The notes under the pieces are model-generated. The model saw only the letters and a program-made list of their open reading frames with translations, searched no databases and was not told the DNA's origin. A program made the translations under genes and the position numbers. Shown here piece after piece: positions 5,463 through 11,994 of a DNA stretch of 11,994 bases (positions within the stretch are counted from its first letter, which is position 1; each line of letters opens with the position of its first letter). The DNA comes from Thioalkalivibrio sp. (GTDB lineage: Bacteria; Pseudomonadota; Gammaproteobacteria; Ectothiorhodospirales; Ectothiorhodospiraceae), in NCBI GenBank assembly GCA_007120575.1, contig SKNJ01000164.1, forward strand, positions 1 to 11,994, in the 5' to 3' direction.

Positions 5463-6153
5463 CTTCGTCCTGGACCTGCGCGGCCTGGCCGAGCACGCCC
5501 ACACCCGCGCCTACTACACGCTGCGCGAGCTGCAACCCGGCCAGGTCTTCGAGGTATGGCTGGACCAGGATCCGGGCCTGCTGATGGATGCGGTGAGCCT
5601 GCAATTGCGCCACGGCATCCACTGGGAGCCTGTGGTACCGGGGCCGCCCCTGTGGAAACTCCGGGTACGGCCCCGCGAGGATGTCGACCCGACCGACCTG
5701 GTGGATCTGCTGACCCGTGATCACCTGCGCATTGACCGTCTGTTCGCCAGCGCCCTGCATCGCGTCAACGCCGGCGATCTTGAGGGCGCGGCACCGGACT
5801 TTCATGCCTACGTCGAAGGGCTGCGCCACCACATCCAGGTGGAAAACGAATTGATCGTCCCGCTGCTCGACCTGCCCCGACGCCCCGACGGCCAGGACCC
5901 CACCTCGGTGATGCTGCGCGAGCACGACGAGATCCTGGAGCAGACGACCATGCTGGAACACGAATTTGCAGAGGGCGTCGACCAGGCCTGGGCCGTGGCC
6001 CCGTTCTTCGCGTTGATCTCCGGTGCCCTGGCCAAGCACGAGGGCCGCGAGGAACAGAATCTGTTCCCGCACTGGAGCCGCGCGCTGCGGACGCGGCCCG
6101 ACCAGGGCACGGAATTGCTCGCCCGCGCGCGCGACATCCTCGCCGAGGGTTGA
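5440..6153 (+). CDS. DUF2249-hemerythrin fusion protein
   Basis: A 237-residue protein. Residues 9-78 are a DUF2249 domain: LDLRGLAEHAHTRAYYTL, then FEVWLDQDP and HWEPVVPGPPLWKLRV. This small fold is related to TusA-like proteins and is common in nitrogen-oxide gene clusters. Residues 88-215 are a second hemerythrin HHE domain, with likely iron ligands H95 (RDHLRID), H130/H131 and E135 (GLRHHIQVENEL), H162 (REHDEIL) and H200 with E204/E205 (AKHEGREEQNLFP). The start is either ATG 5440, preceded by a GGGGACGGGA stretch, or ATG 5455, whose upstream bases show no ribosome site. With 5440 the gene overlaps the preceding one by 23 bases, in a different frame. Two di-iron proteins in tandem suggest partner proteins or two steps of one process. 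It is probably the last gene of the plus-strand operon. Confidence 0.88.
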   Translation: MAPPSMNDFVLDLRGLAEHAHTRAYYTLRELQPGQVFEVWLDQDPGLLMDAVSLQLRHGIHWEPVVPGPPLWKLRVRPREDVDPTDLVDLLTRDHLRIDRLFASALHRVNAGDLEGAAPDFHAYVEGLRHHIQVENELIVPLLDLPRRPDGQDPTSVMLREHDEILEQTTMLEHEFAEGVDQAWAVAPFFALISGALAKHEGREEQNLFPHWSRALRTRPDQGTELLARARDILAEG

Positions 6154-6210
6154 TCCCGCCCCGCTCGGCACCCCGCTCGCGGAGGCATGGGCAAATCCGC
6201 GACGGAAGCC

Positions 6211-6216
6211 GATAAT
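6211..6216 (+). promoter_or_regulatory. Possible -10 element for the diguanylate cyclase gene
   Basis: GATAAT at 6211-6216 matches TATAAT at 5 of 6 positions, but no convincing -35 hexamer precedes it. Transcription would begin near 6223. That would exclude the furthest upstream ATG at 6187, whose GGAGG is in any case only one base away from it. Confidence 0.3.
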
Positions 6217-6270
6217 GGGCTGATTACTGATGGGCCAAATACCGTCCGCCCCCGGGAGACAGACACGCGC

Positions 6271-9075
6271 ATGCCGAGCCAGTACACGGCGGGTCCGGGC
6301 CCCCTCCCCGGTCGCGTCCGCCCCGGCGACCTGCCCGCCGAACACGGCCCGGCCGCCCGGGCAATGACACGCTTTGCCCAGGCCTTCGCTGCGGGCCTGT
6401 GCCTGCTGCTTGCCGCATGCCTGGCCGCGCCGATGGCCGAGGCCGGCGACGAGATCGAGCCGGGCCCCCTGATTGTCAGCCAGGATCACGCCTGGCCGCC
6501 GTTTGCTTTCGAGGATGTCCAGGGCCGCCCGCGCGGGGTGCTGATCGACCTCTGGGAACGCATCGCGGAGGAACTGGAACGCCCCGTCGAATTCCGCCTG
6601 GTCGACTGGCCAGAGACCATCGAGCAGGTGCGCCGGCGCGAGGCGGACGTGCACGGTGGACTGCTCGAATCCCCCGAGCGCGCGCATTTTCTGGCATTCA
6701 GCGACCCGATTCTGCCCCTGAGTACCCTGCTGTTCGTGCGCACCGGCGCGCCGATTACGCGCATGGAGGAACTCGAGGCCACGCCGGTCGGCGTCACTGC
6801 CGGGAGTTTCGAACGCGAATTCATGGAAACCCGCCACCCCGGGGTCCGGCTGCGCCCGTTTCGCAATAACGAAGTCATGGTCCAGGCCGCGGTGGCCGGC
6901 GAGATCCAGGCCTTCGTGGCCGACTATCCGGTGGCGATGTACCTGCTGGACCGACACGCGGCCCCCGAGTCCTTCCATCCTGTCGAGCGGCTCTACGAGC
7001 GACCCCTGCGCGTCGCCGTCCTCCACGAGGACAGCGCGCAACTCGAGGTCATCAACACCGCGCTGGCGCGCATCGACGAGGAGGAATTGCGCCGTATCAC
7101 GCAACGCTGGATGCGCAGCGAGACGGTCGAGACCTTGCCGGAGTGGCTAGTACCGCTACTGATCGCGGTGGTAGTACTAGGGCTGCTCGGCTACAGCCTG
7201 CTCCTGCTGCGTCAGCGCCGCCAGCTTGCCGCTCGCGTGCGGACACGAACTGCCGAACTCGAGGACGAGCGCGAGCTTTTCCGTGCCCTCAGCGACAATG
7301 CGGCGGCCGGCATCTTCATCCTGCGTGGTGATCGTTTCATCGCGGTCAACCCGACGATGGCCCGAATCATCGGCGTCTCCGAGGCGGAGTTGCAGAGCCG
7401 TCCGTTCTACGAATTCGTCCACCCGGAAGATCGTGCCATGGTGGCGCAGCGCGCCCGGGATCGCCTGGCCGGCAAGGAGGTACCCAGCCATTACGAGGTG
7501 AAGGTGCTTACCGCCGAGGGCGAGACTCGCTGGATCGAGCTGTCCGCGGAACGGGCGCATTTGCGCGACGGGGTCGCGACTATCGGCACGCTGTACGACC
7601 TTACCGAGCGCAAGCTGCTGGAGGAACAACTCCGCACGAACGAGGCCAAGTATCGGAACCTGGTCGAGCACGTCAACGACATCATCTACACCCTCACCCC
7701 GGACGGCATTCTCGACTACGTCTCGCCCAACTGGACCGAGATCCTGGGGCACCCCATGGATCAGGTGCTCGGCCACCCAATCGTCAGTTTCCTGCACCCG
7801 GACGATGTGCCTGCCTGCCAGGGCTTCCAGCAGCAGGTGTTCGCGGCCGGGCGGAAAGATGCCGGCGTCGAGTACCGCATCCGGGACTACCATGGCGAGT
7901 GGCGCTGGCACACCACCAACGGGGCCCCCGTAATCGACGAGGCCGGGCGGGTGACCGCCTTCGTGGGCATTGCCCACGACACCACCACGCGCCACCTGCT
8001 GGAAGACGAACTCCAGTTCCGCGCACGCTTCAACGAATTGCTGGCGCGGCTGTCGTCGGATTTCGTGGTGGCCGATGTCGACACCATCGACAACGTGATC
8101 GACAACGCGCTCACCGCGATCGGAGAGTTCTTCGCCGTCGATCGCAGCTACCTGTTCCACCTCGACGACGACGGCAACAGCATGCGTAACACCCACGAAT
8201 GGTGCGCGCCCGGCGTGGCGTCGGTAATTCGGGACTCGCAGAACGTCGATCTGACCGCATTCCCGTGGTGGCAGGAACAGATGCGCGCGATGCTCGGGGA
8301 ACAACGCAACCTGGTCATCCCGGACGTGGAGGCCCTGCCCGAATCCGCGGCACCGGAGCGCGAACGCCTGCGTCGGGAAGGGGTGCAGTCAATGTATTGC
8401 GTACCGGTGTCGAACGGCATCCGCGTAACCGGCTTTCTCGGTTTCGACTCCTTGCGACGCCGGGAATGGCGTGGTGACCAGGCGGACCTGCTCACCGTGC
8501 TGGGCAACCTTTTCTCCGAAGCGCTGCAAAAAAACCTGCTCGAACAGCGACTACGCGAACTGAGCCTGACCGACTCGCTCACCGGCCTGCACAACCGGCG
8601 TTACCTGATGCAGCGCCTGCAGGGGCTTAGCGAGGAGTACCGCCGCCACGGTCGCGCTTTTGCCCTGGCGATGATCGACATCGACTTCTTCAAGCAGCTC
8701 AACGATAGCCACGGACATCTCGCCGGCGATCACATCCTGCGCGAATTCGCCGCATTGCTGCGCCAGGAGCATCGCGCATTCGACCTCGTCGCACGGTTCG
8801 GCGGTGAGGAATTCGTGGTGGTGCTGCTGGACGCCAGTCGCGAGGAGGCCGTGACGGCGATGGAGCGCCTGCTGGAAAGCGTGCGCCAGGCACGCTTCGC
8901 CTACGAGGGCCAGACCCTGCCCCTCACGGTCAGCGCGGGCATTGCGCGTTCCGTGGAATTCGCACCCGGCGAGCTGACCCCGGAGCGTATCATCAACCTG
9001 GCCGACGAACGCCTTTATCGCGCCAAGCAAGGCGGTCGCGACCGCCTGGTCAGCCTGGATCCACCGACCGCCTGA
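6271..9075 (+). CDS. Membrane diguanylate cyclase with SBP_bac_3, PAS, PAS, GAF and GGDEF domains
   Basis: A 934-residue sensor expected to make cyclic di-GMP from GTP. Residue positions count from ATG 6271. A hydrophobic export segment (about 36-58) carries both a lipobox-like LAAC and a signal-peptidase-like AEA site. A periplasmic family-3 solute-binding domain (66-282) follows (VSQDHAWPPFAFEDVQGRP, GVTAGSFEREF), then a membrane helix (290-314). In the cytoplasm lie two PAS domains (about 335-445 and 460-575), a GAF domain (585-755; NTHEWCAPGV, FPWWQEQM) and GGDEF (765-930). The active-site motif is GGEEF, preceded at exactly five residues by RAFD, the product-inhibition I-site. LTDSLTGLHNRRYL and DIDFFKQLNDSHGH are intact, so activity and feedback control are expected. 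The ATG at 6364 would give a shorter, cleaner signal peptide. I chose 6271 because codon third-position G/C is high from there onward, and upstream of it is not. Confidence 0.88.
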   Translation: MPSQYTAGPGPLPGRVRPGDLPAEHGPAARAMTRFAQAFAAGLCLLLAACLAAPMAEAGDEIEPGPLIVSQDHAWPPFAFEDVQGRPRGVLIDLWERIAEELERPVEFRLVDWPETIEQVRRREADVHGGLLESPERAHFLAFSDPILPLSTLLFVRTGAPITRMEELEATPVGVTAGSFEREFMETRHPGVRLRPFRNNEVMVQAAVAGEIQAFVADYPVAMYLLDRHAAPESFHPVERLYERPLRVAVLHEDSAQLEVINTALARIDEEELRRITQRWMRSETVETLPEWLVPLLIAVVVLGLLGYSLLLLRQRRQLAARVRTRTAELEDERELFRALSDNAAAGIFILRGDRFIAVNPTMARIIGVSEAELQSRPFYEFVHPEDRAMVAQRARDRLAGKEVPSHYEVKVLTAEGETRWIELSAERAHLRDGVATIGTLYDLTERKLLEEQLRTNEAKYRNLVEHVNDIIYTLTPDGILDYVSPNWTEILGHPMDQVLGHPIVSFLHPDDVPACQGFQQQVFAAGRKDAGVEYRIRDYHGEWRWHTTNGAPVIDEAGRVTAFVGIAHDTTTRHLLEDELQFRARFNELLARLSSDFVVADVDTIDNVIDNALTAIGEFFAVDRSYLFHLDDDGNSMRNTHEWCAPGVASVIRDSQNVDLTAFPWWQEQMRAMLGEQRNLVIPDVEALPESAAPERERLRREGVQSMYCVPVSNGIRVTGFLGFDSLRRREWRGDQADLLTVLGNLFSEALQKNLLEQRLRELSLTDSLTGLHNRRYLMQRLQGLSEEYRRHGRAFALAMIDIDFFKQLNDSHGHLAGDHILREFAALLRQEHRAFDLVARFGGEEFVVVLLDASREEAVTAMERLLESVRQARFAYEGQTLPLTVSAGIARSVEFAPGELTPERIINLADERLYRAKQGGRDRLVSLDPPTA

Positions 9076-9086
9076 ACGCCCTCGCG

Positions 9087-9608
9087 TCAGACGTACTTCA
9101 TCACGCAATCGGTCAGATTGCCGAAACCACGCTTTTTCAGGAACCGAAGCAAGGCCTGATAACCGGCCGCCACCTGCTCGTCGCGCGGCAGCGCCTGCTC
9201 GACCGCCAGGATGTCCGCGTAGATCCGCGACCACTCGGCCACTGCATCGCGGCGCGGACGCACTCGCACCGAACTGTAGGCGGTGATCTCGCCGGCGGCA
9301 TCCATGCGCGGCGCCACCCGGGTAAACACCCAGTAGTTGTCGCCGCTCTTCGACCGATTGTTCACAAAACCGAAGAACTCGTCACCGGCGCTGATGATCT
9401 GCCACATCGCATAGAACACCCCCCGGGGCATGTGCGGATGCCGCAGGATGCTGTGCGGCGCGCCGATCAGTTCTTCGCGGCTGTAACCCGAGATGCGCAC
9501 CATGGTCGCATTGGCAAAGTTAATCACCCCACGGGTATCGGTTCGGGACTGGATGGTGTCATGGGGCTCCAGGATGATCTCGTTCCCCGTGATGCTGCGA
9601 TCGGGCAT
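9087..9608 (-). CDS. Aer-type PAS domain protein without a signalling output domain
   Basis: A 173-residue protein consisting of one PAS domain (about residues 12-115) and a helical tail. It closely follows the Aer redox-sensor pattern: TDTRGVINFANATMVRISGY, ILRHPHMPRGVFYAMW and GFVNNRSKSGDNYWVF. In Aer the RHPxMP residues help hold FAD, and R56, H57 and W69 are in the equivalent region here. A flavin or heme cofactor is therefore likely but not shown. There is no membrane anchor, HAMP or methyl-accepting domain, so it probably passes its signal to a separate partner. GGGAGG seven bases before the ATG is a good ribosome site. It is convergent with the diguanylate cyclase gene with only 11 bases between the stops, making a functional pairing in redox sensing an attractive guess. 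Confidence 0.85.
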   Translation of the reverse strand: MPDRSITGNEIILEPHDTIQSRTDTRGVINFANATMVRISGYSREELIGAPHSILRHPHMPRGVFYAMWQIISAGDEFFGFVNNRSKSGDNYWVFTRVAPRMDAAGEITAYSSVRVRPRRDAVAEWSRIYADILAVEQALPRDEQVAAGYQALLRFLKKRGFGNLTDCVMKYV

Positions 9609-9692
9609 GCCTCGGCCTCCCTCGTTGCGATGGTTGCAAGTGCTTGTCGCGCGCCCTGGCCGGCTCGCGCCGGGAATGCGGCCGCGACTCCC

Positions 9693-9727
9693 GATGCAGC
9701 ATGCCGCAAAGCTGCATCCGTTTTCTT
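9693..9727 (+). terminator. Rho-independent terminator reading on the plus strand
   Basis: GATGCAGC (9693-9700) and GCTGCATC (9711-9718) form a perfect 8-bp stem with a 10-base loop, closely followed by TTTTCTT (9721-9727). Transcription must come from the left, although both flanking genes are on the minus strand. On the minus strand no T-run follows, so it would be a poor terminator for the MFS gene. Confidence 0.6.
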
Positions 9728-9752
9728 GATCTGCATTGGGATTGCACGGGGG

Positions 9753-10949
9753 TCATCCCGCATCCGTCACCGGCTTCGGACCGGACAACCGAGCCAGCGA
9801 CCACAACCCCAGCAGGGGCCCCGGCAACAGCAACCACAAGACCCACAGTCCCAGATCATGCCAGAGCCAGGCCGTCAGAAGAATCGAGGGCAGGGTCAGG
9901 GCAAAGCCGACCGCGTTCATCACGCTGAGGGCCGACCCGACTCCGTCCACCGGCGCGCTGTCCGCCGCCAGGGCCGAGAACTGGGGGGAATCGGCAATCA
10001 CCGCCAGACCCCAGACCGCCATCAGCGCCAGCAGCAGCCAGGCGCTGGCCCCCGCCAGCAGCGGATACAGCAGACAGGCCAGCCCGGAGGCACCCAGCGC
10101 CACCCGGGCAACGCGCAGGCTGCCCAGACGCCGACTGAGACGACCACCCCAGACGCAGCCGGCCAGTCCCAGTCCAATCACGCCAAATGCAACCCACGGC
10201 ACCAGTGCGTCGTCCATCGCCAGCCGGCCGAGCTCGCGCGCCGCCAGCAGGGGCACCAGGGTCCAGAACGCATACAACTCCCAGCAATGCCCGAAATACC
10301 CCCCCGCCACCGCCCGAAACTCGCGCACCCGCAACGCCCGGAACCCCTTCCCGAGCCCGGGCGTGCGGCCTGCCACCGGCAGATGCGGCCCATCCCCCAA
10401 CCGGGCAACGGTCAGGGCCGCAAGCAACGCCAGGGTCGACGCCAGCAGCACCGGCACCGGCCAGGCAAGGTCCAGGGTTGCGCCGCGCAGCAGATGCGGC
10501 AGCGCCGTGCCGAGTGTCAGCATGCCCAGCAACCAGGACAGCGCCCAGCCCCTGTACTGCGGCGTCCAGCTGATCACCAGCTTCATGCCCAGCGGATACA
10601 CCCCCGCCAGGCACAGCCCGGTCAGCATGCGCGCGATCAGCGCCAGTTCCCAGACACCGGCGACCAGCACGAATGCCGCATTCGCTACGGCACCCAGGAC
10701 CGCCGAGATCGCGAACAGGCGGCTCGCGCGAACCTGGTCCGCCAACCCGGTCGCAGCGACCACCAGCGTGCCGATGATGAACCCGAGCTGGGTCGCCATG
10801 GTGAGCCAGCCGATCTCCACCGGTGTCCAGCCCAGCGCCCGCTCCAGCGACAACCCGACCCCGTTCACGCTGAACCACAGCGAGGTCCCGAACAGTTGCG
10901 CCAGGACAATCACCGCCAGCGGGTGGCGACGCAGCAACCTACCCGACAT
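9753..10949 (-). CDS. Major facilitator superfamily transporter, substrate unknown
   Basis: A 398-residue inner-membrane permease with about twelve hydrophobic helices in two halves and a cytoplasmic loop near residues 185-205, as usual for a single-chain MFS secondary transporter. Visible landmarks are FGTSLWFSVNGVG in the first helix, the loop after helix 2 (GLADQVRASRLFAI), and GYFGHCWELYAFWTLVP at the start of the second half, a pattern shared by a broad group of uncharacterised MFS permeases. There is no feature that fixes the substrate; nitrate/nitrite carriers of the NarK type have signature motifs that I do not see here. GAGGGGAGG directly before the ATG is a strong ribosome site. The gene follows the BON gene on the same strand after 173 bases, so it may have its own promoter. 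Confidence 0.88.
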   Translation of the reverse strand: MSGRLLRRHPLAVIVLAQLFGTSLWFSVNGVGLSLERALGWTPVEIGWLTMATQLGFIIGTLVVAATGLADQVRASRLFAISAVLGAVANAAFVLVAGVWELALIARMLTGLCLAGVYPLGMKLVISWTPQYRGWALSWLLGMLTLGTALPHLLRGATLDLAWPVPVLLASTLALLAALTVARLGDGPHLPVAGRTPGLGKGFRALRVREFRAVAGGYFGHCWELYAFWTLVPLLAARELGRLAMDDALVPWVAFGVIGLGLAGCVWGGRLSRRLGSLRVARVALGASGLACLLYPLLAGASAWLLLALMAVWGLAVIADSPQFSALAADSAPVDGVGSALSVMNAVGFALTLPSILLTAWLWHDLGLWVLWLLLPGPLLGLWSLARLSGPKPVTDAG

Positions 10950-11034
10950 TGGCCTCCCCTCGGCCCATGCAAAAACCCCGAATCTACCCGTTATTCATCC
11001 GCCGCGCGCACGCTCGGCAAGACTCGTCGCGCGG

Positions 11035-11052
11035 TCCGGAAACGGATCCGGA
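11035..11052. repeat. TCCGGA inverted repeat between the BON and MFS genes
   Basis: TCCGGA (11035-11040), a 6-base spacer and TCCGGA (11047-11052). Each half is itself palindromic, so it can form a stem or a two-site operator. No T-run follows on either strand. A weaker GCCCC/GGGGC hairpin lies at 11099-11115, just after the BON stop. No clear promoter is seen in this 173-base gap. Confidence 0.3.
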
Positions 11053-11122
11053 GTATCGCGTACCGCATCGGAGGTGGTTCAGGAAATCGCCAGGGCGAGC
11101 CCCCTTGTTCGGGGCAGGCACG

Positions 11123-11860
11123 TCAGACGCGCACCTCGATGCGGTCGACCACGTTCCAGACGCCCTCCACGGACCAGGCGTCCAGCACCGCGGCCTGGCG
11201 TTCCGCAGTGGTCGCGACCAGCCCGTCCAGGTGCACGACCGCCGCGGCCGTGCCCACCCGCAGTTGTTCCGCATGCACGGCCGGATCCTTCTCCAGCACG
11301 ATACGCACGGCATCGGTAATCTCGTCGTCCGCGTCCTCCTGCGGCGGGGTGATCGCGAGCTGGTTGTCCACCGTCTCGCAGCCATGCGCCCACCAGACCA
11401 GAGACTCGGCCAGCCGCCGATGCGACAGGCTCTCCACCACGCCGTTGAGCGTGACCGCACCCGCATCCACCCAGACCTCCATCTGATAGGAATCCGGGCC
11501 GCCATCGTGCACCACCTCGAACTTGTCCCCGGTATGCGAACCCAGGGTGTAGCGCGCGAACACCGATTCAGTCGCCAGACGCTGCACCACCTCGTTGCGC
11601 AACTGCCGATCGCCCATGCGCTCCTTCGGGTCACGACGCAGGTGGTCATCGATCAGCCCGCCATCGCCGACGATCTGGTGCGCCAGGGCCAGGGCCCGCC
11701 GCTTCGCCGCGACATTCTCCAGGGTACCCTCCAGGGCCACCCGGCCATCCACCGCACGGATCTTTACCGGATAGCGGTGCAGGTTGATCCACGCATCCCG
11801 CTCGAACGCCGCGGACAGCCTTGCCACCAGATCGTTGCCCTTGCTGGAACCATTGCCCAT
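11123..11860 (-). CDS. Cytoplasmic triple BON-domain protein
   Basis: A 245-residue protein built of three BON domains, at about residues 8-72, 83-172 and 180-245. Each shows the typical helix-strand-strand-helix pattern, such as IRAVDGRVALEGTLENVAAK with a following LALAHQIVGDG, VWVDAGAVTLNGVVESLSHR, and VVHLDGLVATTAERQAA with VWNVVDRIEVRV at the end. BON domains bind membranes or small molecules and are often found in envelope-stress proteins such as OsmY, but those have a signal peptide and this one has none, so it is probably cytoplasmic. The second domain has an insertion (TLGSHTGDKFEVVHDGG) before its strands. The ATG at 11860 is chosen over an upstream in-frame start at 11971 because AAGGGGG lies five bases before it and the extra residues do not look conserved. 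Its function is not known. Confidence 0.85.
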   Translation of the reverse strand: MGNGSSKGNDLVARLSAAFERDAWINLHRYPVKIRAVDGRVALEGTLENVAAKRRALALAHQIVGDGGLIDDHLRRDPKERMGDRQLRNEVVQRLATESVFARYTLGSHTGDKFEVVHDGGPDSYQMEVWVDAGAVTLNGVVESLSHRRLAESLVWWAHGCETVDNQLAITPPQEDADDEITDAVRIVLEKDPAVHAEQLRVGTAAAVVHLDGLVATTAERQAAVLDAWSVEGVWNVVDRIEVRV

Positions 11861-11979
11861 TACAACCCCCTTGCTCGCCGCCGGGCCCGTCCTGTTCCAG
11901 GCAACCCGACGATCGATGTGATGCCCCCACACGGAAGACGCCCCTGCAAGAATAGAACTCCTCACCGGCACCGACCGCC

Positions 11980-11992
11980 CATTGACACAATG
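11980..11992. repeat. CATTG-ACA-CAATG inverted repeat at the right edge
   Basis: A perfect 5-bp inverted repeat with a 3-base spacer in the region upstream of the BON gene. It contains TTGACA, a perfect -35 hexamer for a plus-strand promoter, but the matching -10 would lie beyond the window. The rest of 11861-11979 contains no gene or convincing promoter. Confidence 0.3.
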
Positions 11993-11994
11993 TA

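Noticed and set aside
6159..6179. Direct repeat CCCCGCTCG twice with 12-base period
   Set aside because: Short, low-complexity GC sequence in an intergenic gap; likely chance.
4816..7104. Open frame of 762 codons on the minus strand
   Set aside because: It covers two hemerythrin genes and part of the cyclase gene on the opposite strand, whose family motifs are clear. Long antisense frames are common in high-GC DNA, and its translation shows no family pattern.
9432..11486. Open frame of 684 codons on the plus strand
   Set aside because: It spans the PAS, MFS and BON genes in antisense and encodes a Gln/Arg/Pro-rich product, as expected of a shadow frame.

Overview
The window is GC-rich gammaproteobacterial chromosome with tightly packed genes and strong third-position G/C. 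The MinC, DUF1631, hemerythrin/DUF2249 and multi-domain c-di-GMP proteins, together with signs of nitric-oxide physiology, suggest a chemolithotroph or denitrifier of the Ectothiorhodospiraceae/Thioalkalivibrio type. That placement is inference from gene style, not a database match. I saw no tRNA, rRNA, CRISPR array, integrase or insertion sequence.

Layout. (1) 1-384, minus: the 5' part of minC, which runs off the left edge. (2) 385-724: a divergent promoter region. It holds a minC promoter and, on the other strand, an extended -10 promoter for the next gene overlapped by a perfect 14-bp palindrome. (3) 725-2887, plus: a large DUF1631 protein. (4) 3047-4572, minus: a compact three-gene operon. 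In transcription order it encodes a small four-helix membrane protein with a histidine-rich heme-protein-like motif, a GcvH-like lipoyl-carrier protein, and a thioredoxin-like domain fused to a second four-helix membrane module. (5) 4573-4883: a divergent control region with an FNR/DNR-type box, tandem AT-rich 11-bp repeats resembling NsrR half-sites, and an untranslated-leader hairpin. (6) 4884-6153, plus: two overlapping hemerythrin genes, the second with an N-terminal DUF2249 domain. (7) 6271-9075, plus: a membrane diguanylate cyclase with periplasmic solute-binding, PAS, PAS, GAF and GGDEF domains. (8) 9087-9608, minus: a short Aer-type PAS protein, convergent with the cyclase gene. (9) 9753-10949, minus: an MFS transporter. 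(10) 11123-11860, minus: a cytoplasmic protein with three BON domains.

The most interesting part is 3047-6153. Five genes face away from one FNR/DNR-like operator and bring together di-iron hemerythrin centres, two related membrane modules with conserved histidines, a lipoyl-carrier protein with an additional CxxC tail, and a thioredoxin-like CxxC domain. Hemerythrin/DUF2249 proteins and FNR/DNR/NsrR control are well known in nitric-oxide and denitrification regulons. The lipoyl plus thioredoxin plus membrane combination is unusual and may be a thiol-based NO- or oxygen-responsive redox module. That function is a hypothesis. The adjoining diguanylate cyclase and Aer-type PAS protein suggest a wider redox or respiration-sensing neighbourhood.
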